64,000 nt of DNA. Origin: Apoda limacodes. Its lineage: Eukaryota > Arthropoda > Insecta > Lepidoptera > Limacodidae. Under the pieces are notes generated by a model. That model made no database searches. It saw only the letters and a list, made by a program, of their open reading frames with translations, and was not told where the DNA came from. This document shows positions 42,836-54,429 of the stretch, one piece after another (the stretch's first letter is position 1; the number at the start of each line of letters is the position of its first letter). Where the stretch lies: assembly GCA_946406115.1 (NCBI GenBank), contig OX291560.1:9177158-9241157 (forward strand). Reading direction: 5' to 3'. A program made the translations under genes and the position numbers.

Positions 42836-43837
42836 CTAAGTTTTTGAAAAAAAAATTGCTGTTATAAGTCTTTCGCCAGTAAATCACTACAATGATTAAA
42901 CAAATTGATGTTCAACAATTGATTACTTTGGACCTCAATTTTAGATTCTTTATGAAAATAATTTCTAGCGATTATAATAACACATATTATGTATTAACAT
43001 ACAAACATACTAATTACATTTATCATAAATATTTTCTTGTTAACATAATTGTCTTTTAATAGTGTAAAGATAAATCGAAATACAAATCGCTGACAGTTAT
43101 TTGAGTGCACTAATAACTTGTACCGATTCAAAAGAAATTATGACATTGTGGCCGCACAAAGGGCTATAAGAAATTAGCCAACTTTTTACACTCGTCCTTT
43201 TACGTACCTACCATCAATTATAACACCTCTTTAACATTAAATTTATGGCGCTATTTTGTTTTGTGTTACTTGGTTTTTAGTGTTTGGTAGTTGTTTTTCT
43301 TACAGTCTCGCTGTGGTCGGATATTGGGTGTTTATGTTCATATAATTTATGACCGCATGCGGTGTTTTTATGTGCACCGACCTTTAAAGGCACGTGGAGA
43401 ATTTATTGCAGACGTTTCAATCTGGGCGATCTTAATTTGTTTTTTTTCTTTATTGGAGTAAGTGAAGGCTAGTGTAGTTTTTTTTGTTAGAATGTTTCTG
43501 ATTTCAGTACTTTGATTATTATGTATTTTTGTAGGTAAGCATTAGTAGCTTTACATTACTGTTCGAATTTTTTTTGACTGGCAATTAGAGTTTTGTTACC
43601 ATTATCAGGGAAATATTCGTTTGTAATTGTACAATTTATATGATTAAGAATATGGTCCTTTTACTTAGAAGTGTCGTGTAACGATTTTTGGTTTGTAGCT
43701 ATTCTGACAGACATTTTTACTCGACAGCAAAAAGAAAGGTAGATAATTTTTTTAAACTCGTAATTCTAATGCTCTACGATTTTAGAATAATAAACAGTTT
43801 TTTTTCTGTATGATTAATACAGTGTGGCTGATGCAGC

Positions 43838-43955
43838 TATTACTGCTCCACCGGACTTTTGGGGCGAGGCTCTGAAGGAGTCTCAGCCCATGTATGGCCC
43901 AACGCTTAAGGGCTCCCCGCGTGGGGAGCCTTGGATTGGGCTGTCGGTATTGGGG
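43838..43955 (+). repeat. GC-richer repeat family E, second copy
   Basis: 'ctgctccaccggacttttgg', 'gcgaggctctgaaggag', 'caacgcttaagggctccc' matches 37632-37745. It includes an exact hairpin 'ggctccc-cgcgt-ggggagcc'. GC-rich sequence continues beyond the shared part to about 44550. Confidence 0.8.
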
Positions 43956-44027
43956 TCGTCCCTTCAACTGGCGTGAGCCTCGAAGCCTGGAGGGGAGTTC
44001 CCCGTTACGCGGTTGCGGTTGCGCGTG

Positions 44028-44043
44028 TGTGGGGGGGGGGGGG
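44028..44043 (+). repeat. Poly-G run
   Basis: About 14 consecutive G bases within a GC-rich stretch, a possible quadruplex-forming or slippage-prone site. Confidence 0.85.
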
Positions 44044-44099
44044 GCGAGAAGCGCTACGGCACTCTTAAATACCTCGTATGTGAGGTGAACAAGTGGACA

Positions 44100-44478
44100 G
44101 AAGGTCCGTGCGTACGCCGACGAACCCAGAGACGTCGGCGTGTGAGGGGAGGGCGCCTACAAGGGGAGGTCGGATAGCGAGATAGCGAGATCGTCGTCAG
44201 GGGTCGTTATTACGTGCCGAGGCCGTCTAACAATGGTTTTTCGACCGTGCCGTGGTCGGTCGGGGCTATGGTACTTTGTGGATTGCACAATTAATCGGTT
44301 CGGGTAATCACCCAATCGGGTGTAGGGGAACGCAGAGTTATGAGAGCGGTCGGGCAATGGGAGCTATGTGGATTGCACGAAGCGCATGCACATTCGCGCA
44401 ATCGTAAGCACTCGGTTGCTTCCGTCAACTGTCGGCAAACTTCGCCTAACGTGCTCGAACCGTTAGTGCCATTCGTTC
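44100..44478 (+). promoter_or_regulatory. Candidate promoter region (GC-richer island)
   Basis: This stretch stands out from the AT-rich surroundings and ends at an initiator-like TCAGTG (44477-44482). No TATA box was seen, and no clear DPE at the expected distance. The direct repeat 'tgtggattgcac' at 44276-44287 and 44369-44380 lies inside. It could instead be the leader of an unrecognised transposon. Confidence 0.3.
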
Positions 44479-44546
44479 AGTGACGAGGGACGATTGTCTG
44501 TTTTTCGCTTCAATCTTACAAAGAATTGTGAACTGCCAGCATCAAG
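44479..44546 (+). other. Candidate 5' UTR exon
   Basis: It runs from the initiator-like TCAGTG to a strong donor caag|gtaagc (44547). No ATG precedes the donor. It would be a non-coding first exon of a gene whose next exon could be at 45246. Confidence 0.25.
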
Positions 44547-45245
44547 GTAAGCATTAAATTAAATTCTTATTTTATTGTATTTATGCTTATTATATTCCTA
44601 GATTCATTTATTAATGAGCCCCTTAAGTTGAATTGTCGTTTAAATAGAAATAAATATTTACGTTATTACTTTTCAAAATGGTGGTCAGCGGCTAATGGTA
44701 GCCTAGCCTAGCTTTGCTTTGTTTAGTCATTTTACAGCCGTAACATACCTTATTTTTATTTTTAGATCATACGTAAAAGAAATCATACAACCTTGGACGG
44801 TAGATTTTGTTTTCCATTAATAATTTCAAATCTATTTCTCCATTTTGTTTAAAAAAATTATTTTTTAATTTGTGTTACGAATAGTTTTATTGTATTAATA
44901 ATTATAATAACTAAGATCTCATTTAAAGTACGTTTTGTTATTTTTTTGGTTTAAGATTAATAATCATGGCTCTCATTTCCCGTATGAGCGTTAAATAGGC
45001 TCGCATTAGCCGTATTTGTCGGGTAACAGGAGCGACTGACTTTTTTTGTTAAACTGTAAGTGTACCTTAATACATGTATGTGGTTGATTATAACTGTTAT
45101 TAAAGTATACTTTAATAATGAAGGTAAGAGTTGAATATTAAAAATTACAAGAATTTTGACAAACGTCGTTTTTATCAAAACTTTCCCTTAGTAGGCTCCC
45201 ATTTCCCTGTTCTCCCTACGTTCGAAAAAGCGAATTCCGTTTCAG

Positions 45246-45311
45246 ACGAACCACGATGGAGGCCGCTCTGAGGAAGACGGTTTTGGAGGGTCTGGAGTCT
45301 ATGGAGGTTGC
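45246..45311 (+). CDS. Candidate first coding exon
   Basis: Acceptor-like 'attccgtttcag' ends at 45245. ATG (45256-45258) in cacgATGG context opens MEAALRKTVLEGLESMEV, GC-rich and helix-like. A possible donor gc|gtaaag lies at 45312; without splicing the frame ends at taa 45313-45315. Together with the exon at 44479 it would make a plausible gene start about 0.7 kb long. I do not recognise the protein and see no later exon. Confidence 0.25.
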
Positions 45312-45319
45312 GTAAAGAC

Positions 45320-46000
45320 AAGGCATAGACGACACTGGCGTTTGCTAGTTTTTAATAAACAGAGATCGGAATCAGATGTATTAGACCTAATAGAATTATT
45401 TTTTCTTAGAAAGTAGATGCATTATTAATTTATGAACATAATAAGATATTTAAAATCTCGGTATCAAAGGAAGATATAACTAAGTAATTTAATGGAGATT
45501 TTCTTCCAGTAAATTATCAATGTACATTGTGGAAATTAGTGACAGAAGTTTGAGTTTGGTGGTGGATACCCACATAATAAAGTAAGTATACATACAAGTA
45601 TATAAAATCTATCATGACACTGGTCAGAGTTGTTATAGACGTATGTCCCTAATCCATATTACGCCGATAGTATAACCCCTCTTCTGCACTGTGCTCCTCG
45701 CACGGCCGCGATGTTGCCCTCATTGCCCACACACGGCTTTATTCGCATCATGGATAAATCGCGATGCTGCGCAATAGATCCTTTGACTCATGCCCAAAAA
45801 ACCGACACAACAGGAAGCAGTGGCCATGACGAAGAGCATGACGTGCGACATGAAAAGTAATGCTGCCACACAACGTCTGTGCCTCATTTCTTTGCTACTT
45901 CTCATGCCACTTAACGAGTATGTGGCAGGGTTAACGTAATAGGTGGTGAGCCTACCGCCGTGCACAAACAAGAGTCGAGATAACTTTACAATTAACAAAT
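45320..46000. other. Non-coding stretch with possible repeat DNA
   Basis: 45690-46000 is GC-richer and open on the minus strand (45720-45998, 92 codons), but no domain is recognised. It adjoins the tRNA-like repeat at 46010, so a SINE-type origin is likely. Confidence 0.4.
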
Positions 46001-46009
46001 ATAACCCTT

Positions 46010-46075
46010 AATCCTCACCGGGAATCGAACCCGAAGGTATCTTTGTCACAGCAGCACTAGGTCCCAAAATCTAAT
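46010..46075 (-). repeat. tRNA-like (SINE-type) fragment, minus
   Basis: 'accgggaatcgaacccgaag' is a reversed B box, followed at tRNA-like distance by 'agcagcactaggtccc'. Confidence 0.5.
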
Positions 46076-46739
46076 ATCAACTGAAAAAATCTTAATGATT
46101 TTTAACAAAAAAACAAATACAATTCTAAATTATCAATCTATATAAAAAAATTATTAATCAAGTAGAAATACATGATTGGCCCTTATGATATGTTTTCTTT
46201 GAAGGTTTCTTCAGGGTTTCTCAAACGAAGATTATTCCTAGATATATAAGGAATTGGTAATTAATGTGTTAAATTTATATACGAGGTTAGGTTATGAGTA
46301 TGAAATATAAATTGTAAAATTAATAAATTCAAGATAGTAATACTGCAACCACGCACACGATTTCAAATTTATTTATTCTAATGTCTGTCTGATTACAACT
46401 TACAGAGAAATTTATTATTCTTGTCATGTGCCTAGATTTCTTGGGCTGCTATCGCGTAGATATCCTAATAGGGAAGAAAGTTTGATCTTTGCGTGTAGAA
46501 ATCCTTTTCCGGATATGTATACTTTATATCCTGCCAGCAAAATAAACCACAAAATGCTTTAAAATGGCTGCAGAATGTTAATTGGTCTTACGAAGTCGTA
46601 TAACATACAGCTCACAGTGAGTAGAAAATATCTAACGAGTATTTTTCTCAATGAAAGTCGGGTTTTGATTCAGGGTGAGTCTGTATTTTTGGGTATGGAT
46701 TTGTCCCCAGCTTGATAAAGTATTGCGACAAACAGATCT

Positions 46740-46900
46740 GCACGTTTATAAAAATAGCAATTGTTTGCGTGGCGGACTTATAGTCCACGTGGTGGTCTAT
46801 TGTTAGCGTGGTGGACTATGGCATATAGTGATATAAATTTATACTGTGACTACGGTCTGCGTGGCAAACTGTGATTCGTATTGCAGACTCCGGTAGGGAT
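46740..46900 (+). repeat. Imperfect repeats around 'gcgtggtggactatgg'
   Basis: 'gcgtggcggactta', 'cacgtggtggtctattg', 'gcgtggtggactatgg' and 'gcgtggcaaactg' recur over about 130 bases, with related 'ggtggactatgg' at about 48605. Probably remnants of one repeat family. Confidence 0.5.
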
Positions 46901-47344
46901 GCCAACTTGTTAAATCTGGGTGTAAAGACCGTATATAAAGAGTACACATTCGTAAAAGAGACATATTTAAAAAAAAATGATATATATTTATTTTGCACAT
47001 TTTGCGTCATATCCCTTCTTTCGTCTGTCTTGTCAAATGTTGTAACCGAATGTATTACAATGATACATAATATAATATAATATTATAAGTACTACTATAG
47101 GTAATAGTTATATTTTTTTGAACCGGTTGTCGCCGGGGACTCATCTTTTATTTACAGAAATTTCAAAACTTTTGGTTGATGTGTCTCATGTCATGACAGA
47201 ACGACTGGCAGTTATTTCGCTCAAAGAATTTCCATTTCAATTTAACGAGGAAATACTGCCAGCCTTTTAGGTACACTGCCCATCAGGTCAACTTGGAACA
47301 GGATTTTTATTTAAAGTAAATTCTTAGTTTTTAATTTAATTTTA

Positions 47345-47815
47345 ATTTTATAACAGACTAGACTTTGCCCGCGGCTCCGCCCGCCCTAAATTTGGTTAAC
47401 GGCGTAGGATTCTTACAGCATTTTACTAAAGAAGTTTGTTATAGCAAGCTTGAGCTGCAGCTATGGTTCGTTCGTGGAATTCGGTTATAGTTACTCCCGC
47501 GGGAACTTTTGAATTTCCCGGGACAAAAAGTAGCCTTTGTCCTTTTCCGTATCTTTAATTATCTGTGTGTCTGTGTGCAAAATTTCCGCTCATTTAAATG
47601 CTCCTAGTGCAGCAGGATTAAGTAAAAAACGTTATAGTTATTCCCGCGGGACCTTTAGAATTTTCCGGGATGAAAAATAGCCTATGTCCTTCCCCGGGAC
47701 TCAGACAAATTTCATCTAAATCAGTTGAGCGGTTCCCGATCCATCCAGTGGTTGAAGCGTGACAAACAACCAAACATCCAAACTTTCGCATTTTTAATAT
47801 TGATGGGATTTTGCT
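47345..47815 (-). repeat. Interspersed repeat family B, minus copy (long)
   Basis: It starts in + orientation 'agactttgcccgcggctccg' and ends 'ttaatattgatggga'. It contains the internal block 'ttcccgcgggacc' twice with small differences, so two copies may be partly merged. Confidence 0.8.
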
Positions 47816-48133
47816 AGTGGCCGCCCTGCCCTACATTTGGTTATCGGCGTGGGACTCCTTTATTTAATCTCAGTATTGCTGCTGTGATTTACTCCTTAAT
47901 TACACTAATGAAGTTTGCTATATCAAGCTGTAGTTCGTTTAAGTTCGGTTATAGTTATTCCCTTTTGAAGGAACTTTTGAATTTTTCGAGATAAAAAGTA
48001 GCCTATATGCTATTCCAGGACCCAACCTATAAGTATGCCAAGTTTTATACCGATCCGAATGGTTGAAGCGTGAAAAAGTAACAAACATACACACTCACAC
48101 TCACAAACTTTCGCCTTTATAATATTAATGGGA
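47816..48133 (-). repeat. Interspersed repeat family B, minus copy
   Basis: It runs from 'ttttgctagtggccgccctg' through 'aagtttgctatatcaagctg' to 'tttataatattaatgggatt', directly abutting the previous copy. Confidence 0.82.
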
Positions 48134-48171
48134 TTCATAATCATGTATACATTTAATTCTACATCCTACAG

Positions 48172-48430
48172 CATTAAATAAATATTATAAATGCACAAGT
48201 ATTTCTTTCTGTCTGTATGGCTGTTACCTTTTACCTTTACGCGCTTATGCCCCTGTACCGATTAAGATAACATTTGGTATAGAGATTGTTTGAGTTCCGA
48301 AGAAGGACATAGACTACTTAAGAACGTCTAGTCTGAGTTGTTTTTTTTCCTATGATTGAGGAGTTGCCATGGAAATCTTACACCTATAACCGAATTTAGG
48401 GTGGCGAAAACCGCGGACAAAAGCTAGTAG
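48172..48430 (+). repeat. Interspersed repeat family B, plus copy
   Basis: 'taaatattataaatgcacaa', 'gaaggacatagactacttaa', 'gattgaggagttgccatgg' and 'gcgaaaaccgcggacaaaag' then ctagt. It lies head to head with the two preceding copies. Confidence 0.82.
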
Positions 48431-48439
48431 ATTATAAAA

Positions 48440-50555
48440 TATACCTACATTAAATACAGTACAATATTTTATTTTAGAGTACGATTTGCAACGTTAGACT
48501 ACGGTCCGCTTTTTCAATATTAGCATGCAAAAAGAAGGAAAACTAATACATCTTTCTACAGGACTATAAAAGAAAGAATGACACTCTAGAGTATCGAGAG
48601 TCCAAGCCTGTCTGGTGGACTATGGTCAGCTCCAAGGAACTGTTCCCCTTTGTAAACTATGGTATGTCTTTGTTGATCTTCTTGACTCAGTGATTAAGGT
48701 GTAATTTTTTTCCAAAAAATAAATTGCCACACTTTGCAAACCCCGTGAGATGAAATTTTAGAAAATGCTTATTTTTTTCTCAATAGAGAGAATTCAGAAT
48801 TCAAAGGTTTCTAGTATTTGCTTTTAAATAGTCAAGAGAAAAAAAATCACTTTGTTTATAAACTACAATTCTGTTTTATTTCTAGTAAGTTATTAGTCAA
48901 CACTAACGCTTTGTTAAACTGCAAACCAAACTTAATATAATAGTAAATCAACACCACGGACCACCATGTGGAGCGTAAAATAAAGGTCTTCAATTCAATG
49001 ACTGGTTTTAGATATTGGTAGTAACTCCCGAGATAAACAATTATTTATTTACATTTATGATATAGCCATAGATATAGCATGTATAATATATTTGCTTTTA
49101 AGACTGTAACCTTCAGGGAGTCATAAACGAAGAAAGATTATTTCTATGATATTTTCTATGTATATTTATATTGTATTTCTTACTTCTATGAAGATTTTGT
49201 GTGTTTGTAAAATATATATCTATATATACATATTGAAAAAGCAGTAAAATAAAACTAAAAGTTAATCAACTTAGATAGGTCCTGAAACTCAAAATATTGT
49301 TTTTTTTCTTTAAATTAGGTTTAAGCAAACACTTTTGGATCGTAAAAGTTATTGAATACTATTTTCATTTTTTGAATTCCGGGTCACAATGTAGTTTCTA
49401 CCAAGAAGAATCCGGGAAGAAACTCGGTAGTAACTCTTTTAAAAAAATCATTATTTGAATAATCACATTGAATAACCTATTCCAAGCGGCATTGTTTAGG
49501 TAATTGAACATTTTAAGTCCTATGGATGTTTATAATTTATATAGTCTGAAATTTTGTAGAAGCCATTTTTACAAAGTTTTTGTTTGATAGTATATTTAAA
49601 TTTATTTATTGATAACTTTTGAATATTATTTTTCTATGTCTGTTGCCGTTCCTGAATCGTAAAGTGGCTCAGCTCCCACACAACACCTTGGCAACAAATG
49701 CACATCATTTTAAACTACCACCACTGCGAAATGAATGAAGAAGAAGTGTCAAGAAACTTCGGGATAAACACTTATTACCAATCAGCCACGCAAGAACTAA
49801 GCCGTCGAATACACAATATCATCCAAATATTCCAAATATGCGTACACACACTTACCGTTCATAATCTCTAGCATGGTCTAGGTAAGTTCACCTAATAAGG
49901 ACCACGTTTTCAATAACCGTTATAAAGCCTATTAAAGAGGTATTTAAAATAAAAGAACATCAAAAATATGTTAATTGATTATATTTAAAGTAGAAACGTA
50001 GAACAAAAATCATGTACTAAAAGTAATTTAATGACAAAATCTGTTTTTAAAAAGCCAATAGACCTCATTAAGAATAGATATCAATAATCAATAAGGCCCA
50101 TTTCTATTCCTTATGTATTTCTTATGTATTTCAGAAACTACATTATACACACACACACATATATATATATATAGTAATAAATTTAAATTTTATGGAAAAT
50201 GATTACAAATATATTATCGTTTACGAAAGAGTAATCTACAAATTTCAAAAAAAATTAAGTGATGATCCTTGTGAAGACTAAATGAACTTTATTGCTTAAT
50301 AATACATTTTATTTATGTATTATACCAGTTTGGTTTTGTATAATTATTTATTAACTGAAATAACAATAAAATAAAAAAAAAATATCTTGGAATATTTTCA
50401 GTCATAGCCTTTGAGCCTTATTAAGTCTATAGAAATCACCTTTTTGGTAGCAAGCCTTATTTGGACTTTTAAATGGTAGCATTCATTATAATTATAATGA
50501 AGTTATAAAACATTATTGTTCTTAGCATGACTATGCTTTCATTTTATTTTTTATA
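48440..50555. other. AT-rich non-coding stretch
   Basis: No gene recognised. A short minus-strand ATG to gtaagt arrangement at about 49858 gives only six codons and was not accepted. Confidence 0.5.
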
Positions 50556-50560
50556 CTAGC

Positions 50561-50745
50561 CCGCGACGTTGTCTGCGTGAACGATATACTATAACATCAC
50601 TTTTTGTGAACGAAACCATAGCGCGATCTAATTCGACGCCAACGCCATCTAGTTAGCAAATACGAAACATTTTTATATGTAAACAATTATAACACATCTA
50701 AGTTATCACTTTACACGATTTTTTAACATAAAATACTTATTCGGT
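50561..50745 (+). repeat. Interspersed repeat family F
   Basis: It starts 'gcccgcgacgttgtctgcgt' and shares most of its first 175 bases with 52165-52345. The opening resembles the abundant lepidopteran repeat beginning 'cccgcgacttcgtc'. Confidence 0.9.
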
Positions 50746-51274
50746 AACAAGGGGTTGGACCTTCTTAGGTATTTTACCATCTCGGAGAAAATTAACCAAA
50801 ATTGACAAATAAAACAGGGATTTCAAGAATATACTTCTCAATTTTAACTCTTTCTTCATATTTATTAATTTATTTCAAAAACCAAAGAGAAACACTTAAA
50901 TATGACGAGCCTCACCGCGACATTTGACTTCGATTGAGTGCCGGAAGGGGAATTTTGAAATAGTAGTAGTTAGAAAGTGGTCCTTATTGAGCAAACATAC
51001 ATTATGATCTTAGAAGTAATGCCAAATGAATGTTTATAACATCTTTATTTAGCGAGGAATATATATATATAAACTAAATCATAACGGGTAGAGACCAGCT
51101 TCTAATCAAAAAAAACGAAAAAATAAGATAATTGCTTGTTTGCTTTACACTTAGTCGATCGTAGTCTTACTTAGTTAAATGCCAGCCTAAGAATATTTGC
51201 TCTCTTAGCAACAAAGAATAAATAGATAAATTCAATTGAATGCCCCATGGCTAAGCAACCGTTTGTCTATATAG

Positions 51275-51345
51275 ACCACCATGCAAGACCGATACAGTAG
51301 CTCACAAGAGGTCACAAGTTCGAGTCCGGGATGTACAACGCATAA
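51275..51345 (+). repeat. tRNA-like (SINE-type) fragment
   Basis: 'cacaagttcgagtccggga' is a B-box-like element preceded at suitable spacing by a weak A box. No paired acceptor stem is visible. Confidence 0.4.
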
Positions 51346-51349
51346 ATTT

Positions 51350-52160
51350 ACTATGGTCTACAACAATTGCGACCATTTTTATCCGAGCATGTCGTGGGAA
51401 TATTTATTGATGCGCTTGCGCCACCATTGTTATGAACCATAGCTTCTTTATACAAGTCGGATTATGTCATGTGGTTACAGGTTAAAGAGTTATTAAGGTA
51501 TGCATTGGTATGCGGTATTGTTGTCTTTAAACAATATCTTTGAGTATACCTGATACCTAAACTGCACATAGGTATGAGTTTAACATTGTGTTTTTTATGT
51601 GATAAAAAAAAAATTATAATTAAGGTTTGTCTATTATTTGATCCCTGCTATAAGTTATCAATGGAATGTAGTTTAATATATTTCTCATCTCTCATACTCT
51701 AAAAGTAGACTTTAGTAGAGTATTATTGAAAAAGCGGGTGGGAAGTAGTAAACAAAGAAAAATTCAGTGACATTAGGCAAAGTTAGTCACCTATACAGCC
51801 ACACTTCGATTAATACTAGGTATATTTATTCTAAACTAGGTTGTTCGATGTACATAGATTTTTTGTTTGTAATGTTACTTAAGATACCAGGGGTCTATTT
51901 AATAAACGTGACAATTGTAAATAATAATGACAATTTGGTATACATTGCGGATCCAATATGGAATTTACGGAACAAATGTATACTGATGCTCATCAAAATC
52001 AAAATCTTTTTATTCAAATTACTTACTAAGAACACTTTCGAATCGTCAAGTAAATTAATTACAACTAGCTTTACAAACTAATTACAATACTGTTTTATTG
52101 CGTGCGTCCAATAGGAAATCTTTGTAAAATCACAAACGAAACATAAAATTATAGTGTATA
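51350..52160. other. Non-coding stretch, nothing recognised
   Basis: The 104-codon frame at 51767-52081 has low-complexity hydrophobic content typical of translated AT-rich DNA. Confidence 0.5.
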
Positions 52161-52164
52161 GCTG

Positions 52165-52620
52165 CTGCCCGCGACGTAGTCTGCGTGAACGCTATACTAT
52201 AACATCACTTTTTGTGAACGAAACCATAGCGCGATCTAATTCGAAGCCAACACCATCTAGTTAGCAAACAGGAAACATTTTTATATGGTGTAAAATTATA
52301 ACACATCTAAGTTCTGACTTTACACGATTTTTTAACATAAAATAAATGGCTATGTGTGAGTAGAATAATTAATAATTAAGAAGCAAGTCAAATATGCGTC
52401 GTTAGAGTACACATTGTTCCAGAATGCGTTGAAGAAATAAAGGTTCACTGCTCGTTCCCCGTAGGTGATAGCGTGATAATATGTAGCCTATATGTTGACC
52501 CGACTTCTTAATAATATTCGTGCCAAATATGAAGTAAATCCATGCAGTACTTTTTGAGTTTATCCCAAACATACACAGACAAACAGATAAACAGACAAAT
52601 AGACAAACAGACAAAAAATC
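52165..52620 (+). repeat. Interspersed repeat family F, longer copy
   Basis: It repeats 50565-50735 ('gcccgcgacgtagtctgcgt', 'ccatagcgcgatctaattcg') and continues through 'aggtgatagcgtgataat' to 'aaatccatgcagtacttttt' and a 3' run of 'cagacaaa' units (52570-52618), the usual microsatellite-like end of such repeats. Confidence 0.88.
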
Positions 52621-52847
52621 TAAAAACTATATTTTTGGCTTCGGTATCGATTGCAGATCACATCCCAAGTATTCTTTTAAAAAAATATTCAATGTACGGT
52701 CTTGAATTTCCTACCATATTATTTTATATTGATCAACTAATAAATACATGTTTTGTATTGAAACACTAAATAAACAAGATTTACAATGTAAATAGTTTGA
52801 TTTACAAAAAATATTTCAAATGCCTATTGTTTTTCAGATTGCATAGG

Positions 52848-52862
52848 GGGGGGGGGGGGGGG
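52848..52862 (+). repeat. Poly-G run
   Basis: About 15 consecutive G bases, unusual in this AT-rich DNA; likely to cause sequencing or assembly length errors. Confidence 0.9.
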
Positions 52863-52909
52863 CACCATGTTATACGTTAAAAGTCACATATACATATATA
52901 TTAAGAATA

Positions 52910-53050
52910 CCAAGAAACTTGCAAGAGCAGACCAGCCTCCACAGGCGACACCTGTTCACAAGTATGACACATGAATCAGCCATCGCTGCGCTCAATCGTT
53001 TTAGGGAACGTAACGACCCGATGCACATGCCACCACCGCAGAGACTTTGA
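52910..53050 (+). other. Unassigned coding-like segment
   Basis: The + strand reads KKLARADQPPQATPVHKYDT in one frame until tga at 52972-52974. In an overlapping frame (ATG 52964-52966, tga 53048-53050) it reads MTHESAIAALNRFRERNDPM and then a Pro-rich end. Both look protein-like and the DNA is GC-richer than its surroundings, as expected of an exon or transposon ORF with a frameshift. I recognise no domain, and splice sites are not convincing. Confidence 0.25.
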
Positions 53051-53724
53051 GAGAGCATGACACACTCAAGCAACTCAAGCAACGATCTGCAATCGATTCA
53101 GCAATGTACCTCGAATTGTTATGGTAACCTGGTTATGCCAGGTATGTGGTTTAATACTGCGGGGAAACCGCGTTTAAATTAATTTAGGTAGATCATGACA
53201 AATTAAAAATATTTTATAATAGTAAGTTCTTTTTATCAACTAGCAATAACTACATATCAAAATACTGGCTGGCATTATGGCACTTGAAAAATGTTGCGTG
53301 TAAAAAAAGAAAAAAAAGAAAGGAAAGTACTTTAAAAACGTTTCAATTTGAATTCGATTATAACTTATTTAGTTACACAATTGAAATGTTTAGAAAATTG
53401 GTGGTTGAGATAACTTTCTTTTACCACTATAATCAAAACGCCTAAAGTTTTTTAACATAGTTATCTCTCTTTAAACCTGGGTTTCTTTGAAAATGGAACT
53501 ATCTGAAAATCCATTTACGGAGTTTTATGGAATACCAAAGATTCAATCTTCATAGTTTTTCAGTGACATGAATAGGTAGCCCCCCGCCTTCAAGAATGTT
53601 TACTGACTCTCCTTGGGAAGGTGCAATGTAATTAACATATTTTAAATATTTATATAATATTAATTACAATTACTTTAACAAAGACGTGCATATTTAAGAA
53701 CTATTTAATATCAGCCATAGAGCC

Positions 53725-54010
53725 GTGCCCAATCCTGACAAACTTCTGATTGCTCTTCGGGTACTGGCAAAGGGGATACATTACTCCTCTTTCTCTGATC
53801 TTTTTATATCTGCTCATATTGGTCTATTGCTGGACATAAGACTCCTTTTCCTTACCTTAGCGTACCATATCTTCTGGTCCTCTTCCACATGCAGCCATCG
53901 CATCGGTCCACCGAGCTGGAGGGCGTCCGCCGTTTCGCCTTCCCATTCGAAGGTCCCATCAGGTCAGCCTGATGTTTTATTTACCACTTATTACTTTAAA
54001 CCTGGTAATT
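53725..54010 (-). mobile_element. RTE-type LINE 3'-end fragment, minus
   Basis: 'tattgctggacataagactc', 'catcgcatcggtccaccgag' and 'ggagggcgtccgccgtttcg' match the conserved 3' coding end of RTE-like elements read from the opposite strand. It ends in AT-rich flank. Confidence 0.65.
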
Positions 54011-54185
54011 AACGACGTATGGGACAGCTATATAAAGCCAATTTAGTTCAGATACTGCTAGTGTTGTGGCGATAGGCTCACCCCCTGTCAAACAGGATAC
54101 AAATGGATGGTAAAAAGAGACTGTGCACTACATTATGATGTGAGTTTGTAACCACTGGTTACCCTCTTCTGACGATAAAAAAACA

Positions 54186-54422
54186 AAAATAAATAAATAT
54201 TTTTGGACATTACACACAGCGCCGTCTGATCCCAAAATTTGTGTTGTGAATACCAGACAACGGACACAAATACATATTACTTTTTTTTGTAAATACTTAC
54301 ATATAATACATAGAAAACACCCAGTCTCAAGACAAACACAAATAATAAATGTTTATCTTGTGCGGGAATCGAACCCACGCCCCTCGATTCAGCAGTCGGT
54401 CATTACCCACTGCGCCACGGAG
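54186..54422 (-). mobile_element. tRNA-derived SINE family, inverted copy
   Basis: Reverse complement of 2999-3255: 'aaatatttttggacattaca', 'ataccagacaacggacac', 'cacccagtctcaagacaaac' and the reversed B box 'gggaatcgaacccac' (54363-54377), followed by a reversed A-box region ending near 'gcgccacggagac'. Confidence 0.88.
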
Positions 54423-54429
54423 ACGACAA

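Noticed and set aside
43782..44088. Frames on both strands across the GC-rich block
   Set aside because: They include a poly-G translated as glycine and a repeated non-coding block (family E); no protein-like content.
49858..49880. Minus-strand ATG with six codons before a strong gtaagt donor
   Set aside because: Too short, and all three frames upstream are closed by stops, so there is no support beyond chance.
51767..52081. 104-codon ORF
   Set aside because: AT-driven residue content (Ile, Asn, Lys, Phe), no domain, and no codon bias visible.
53725..54012. 95-codon plus-strand ORF
   Set aside because: The DNA matches the reverse strand of an RTE 3' end, so the ORF is antisense to a transposon.
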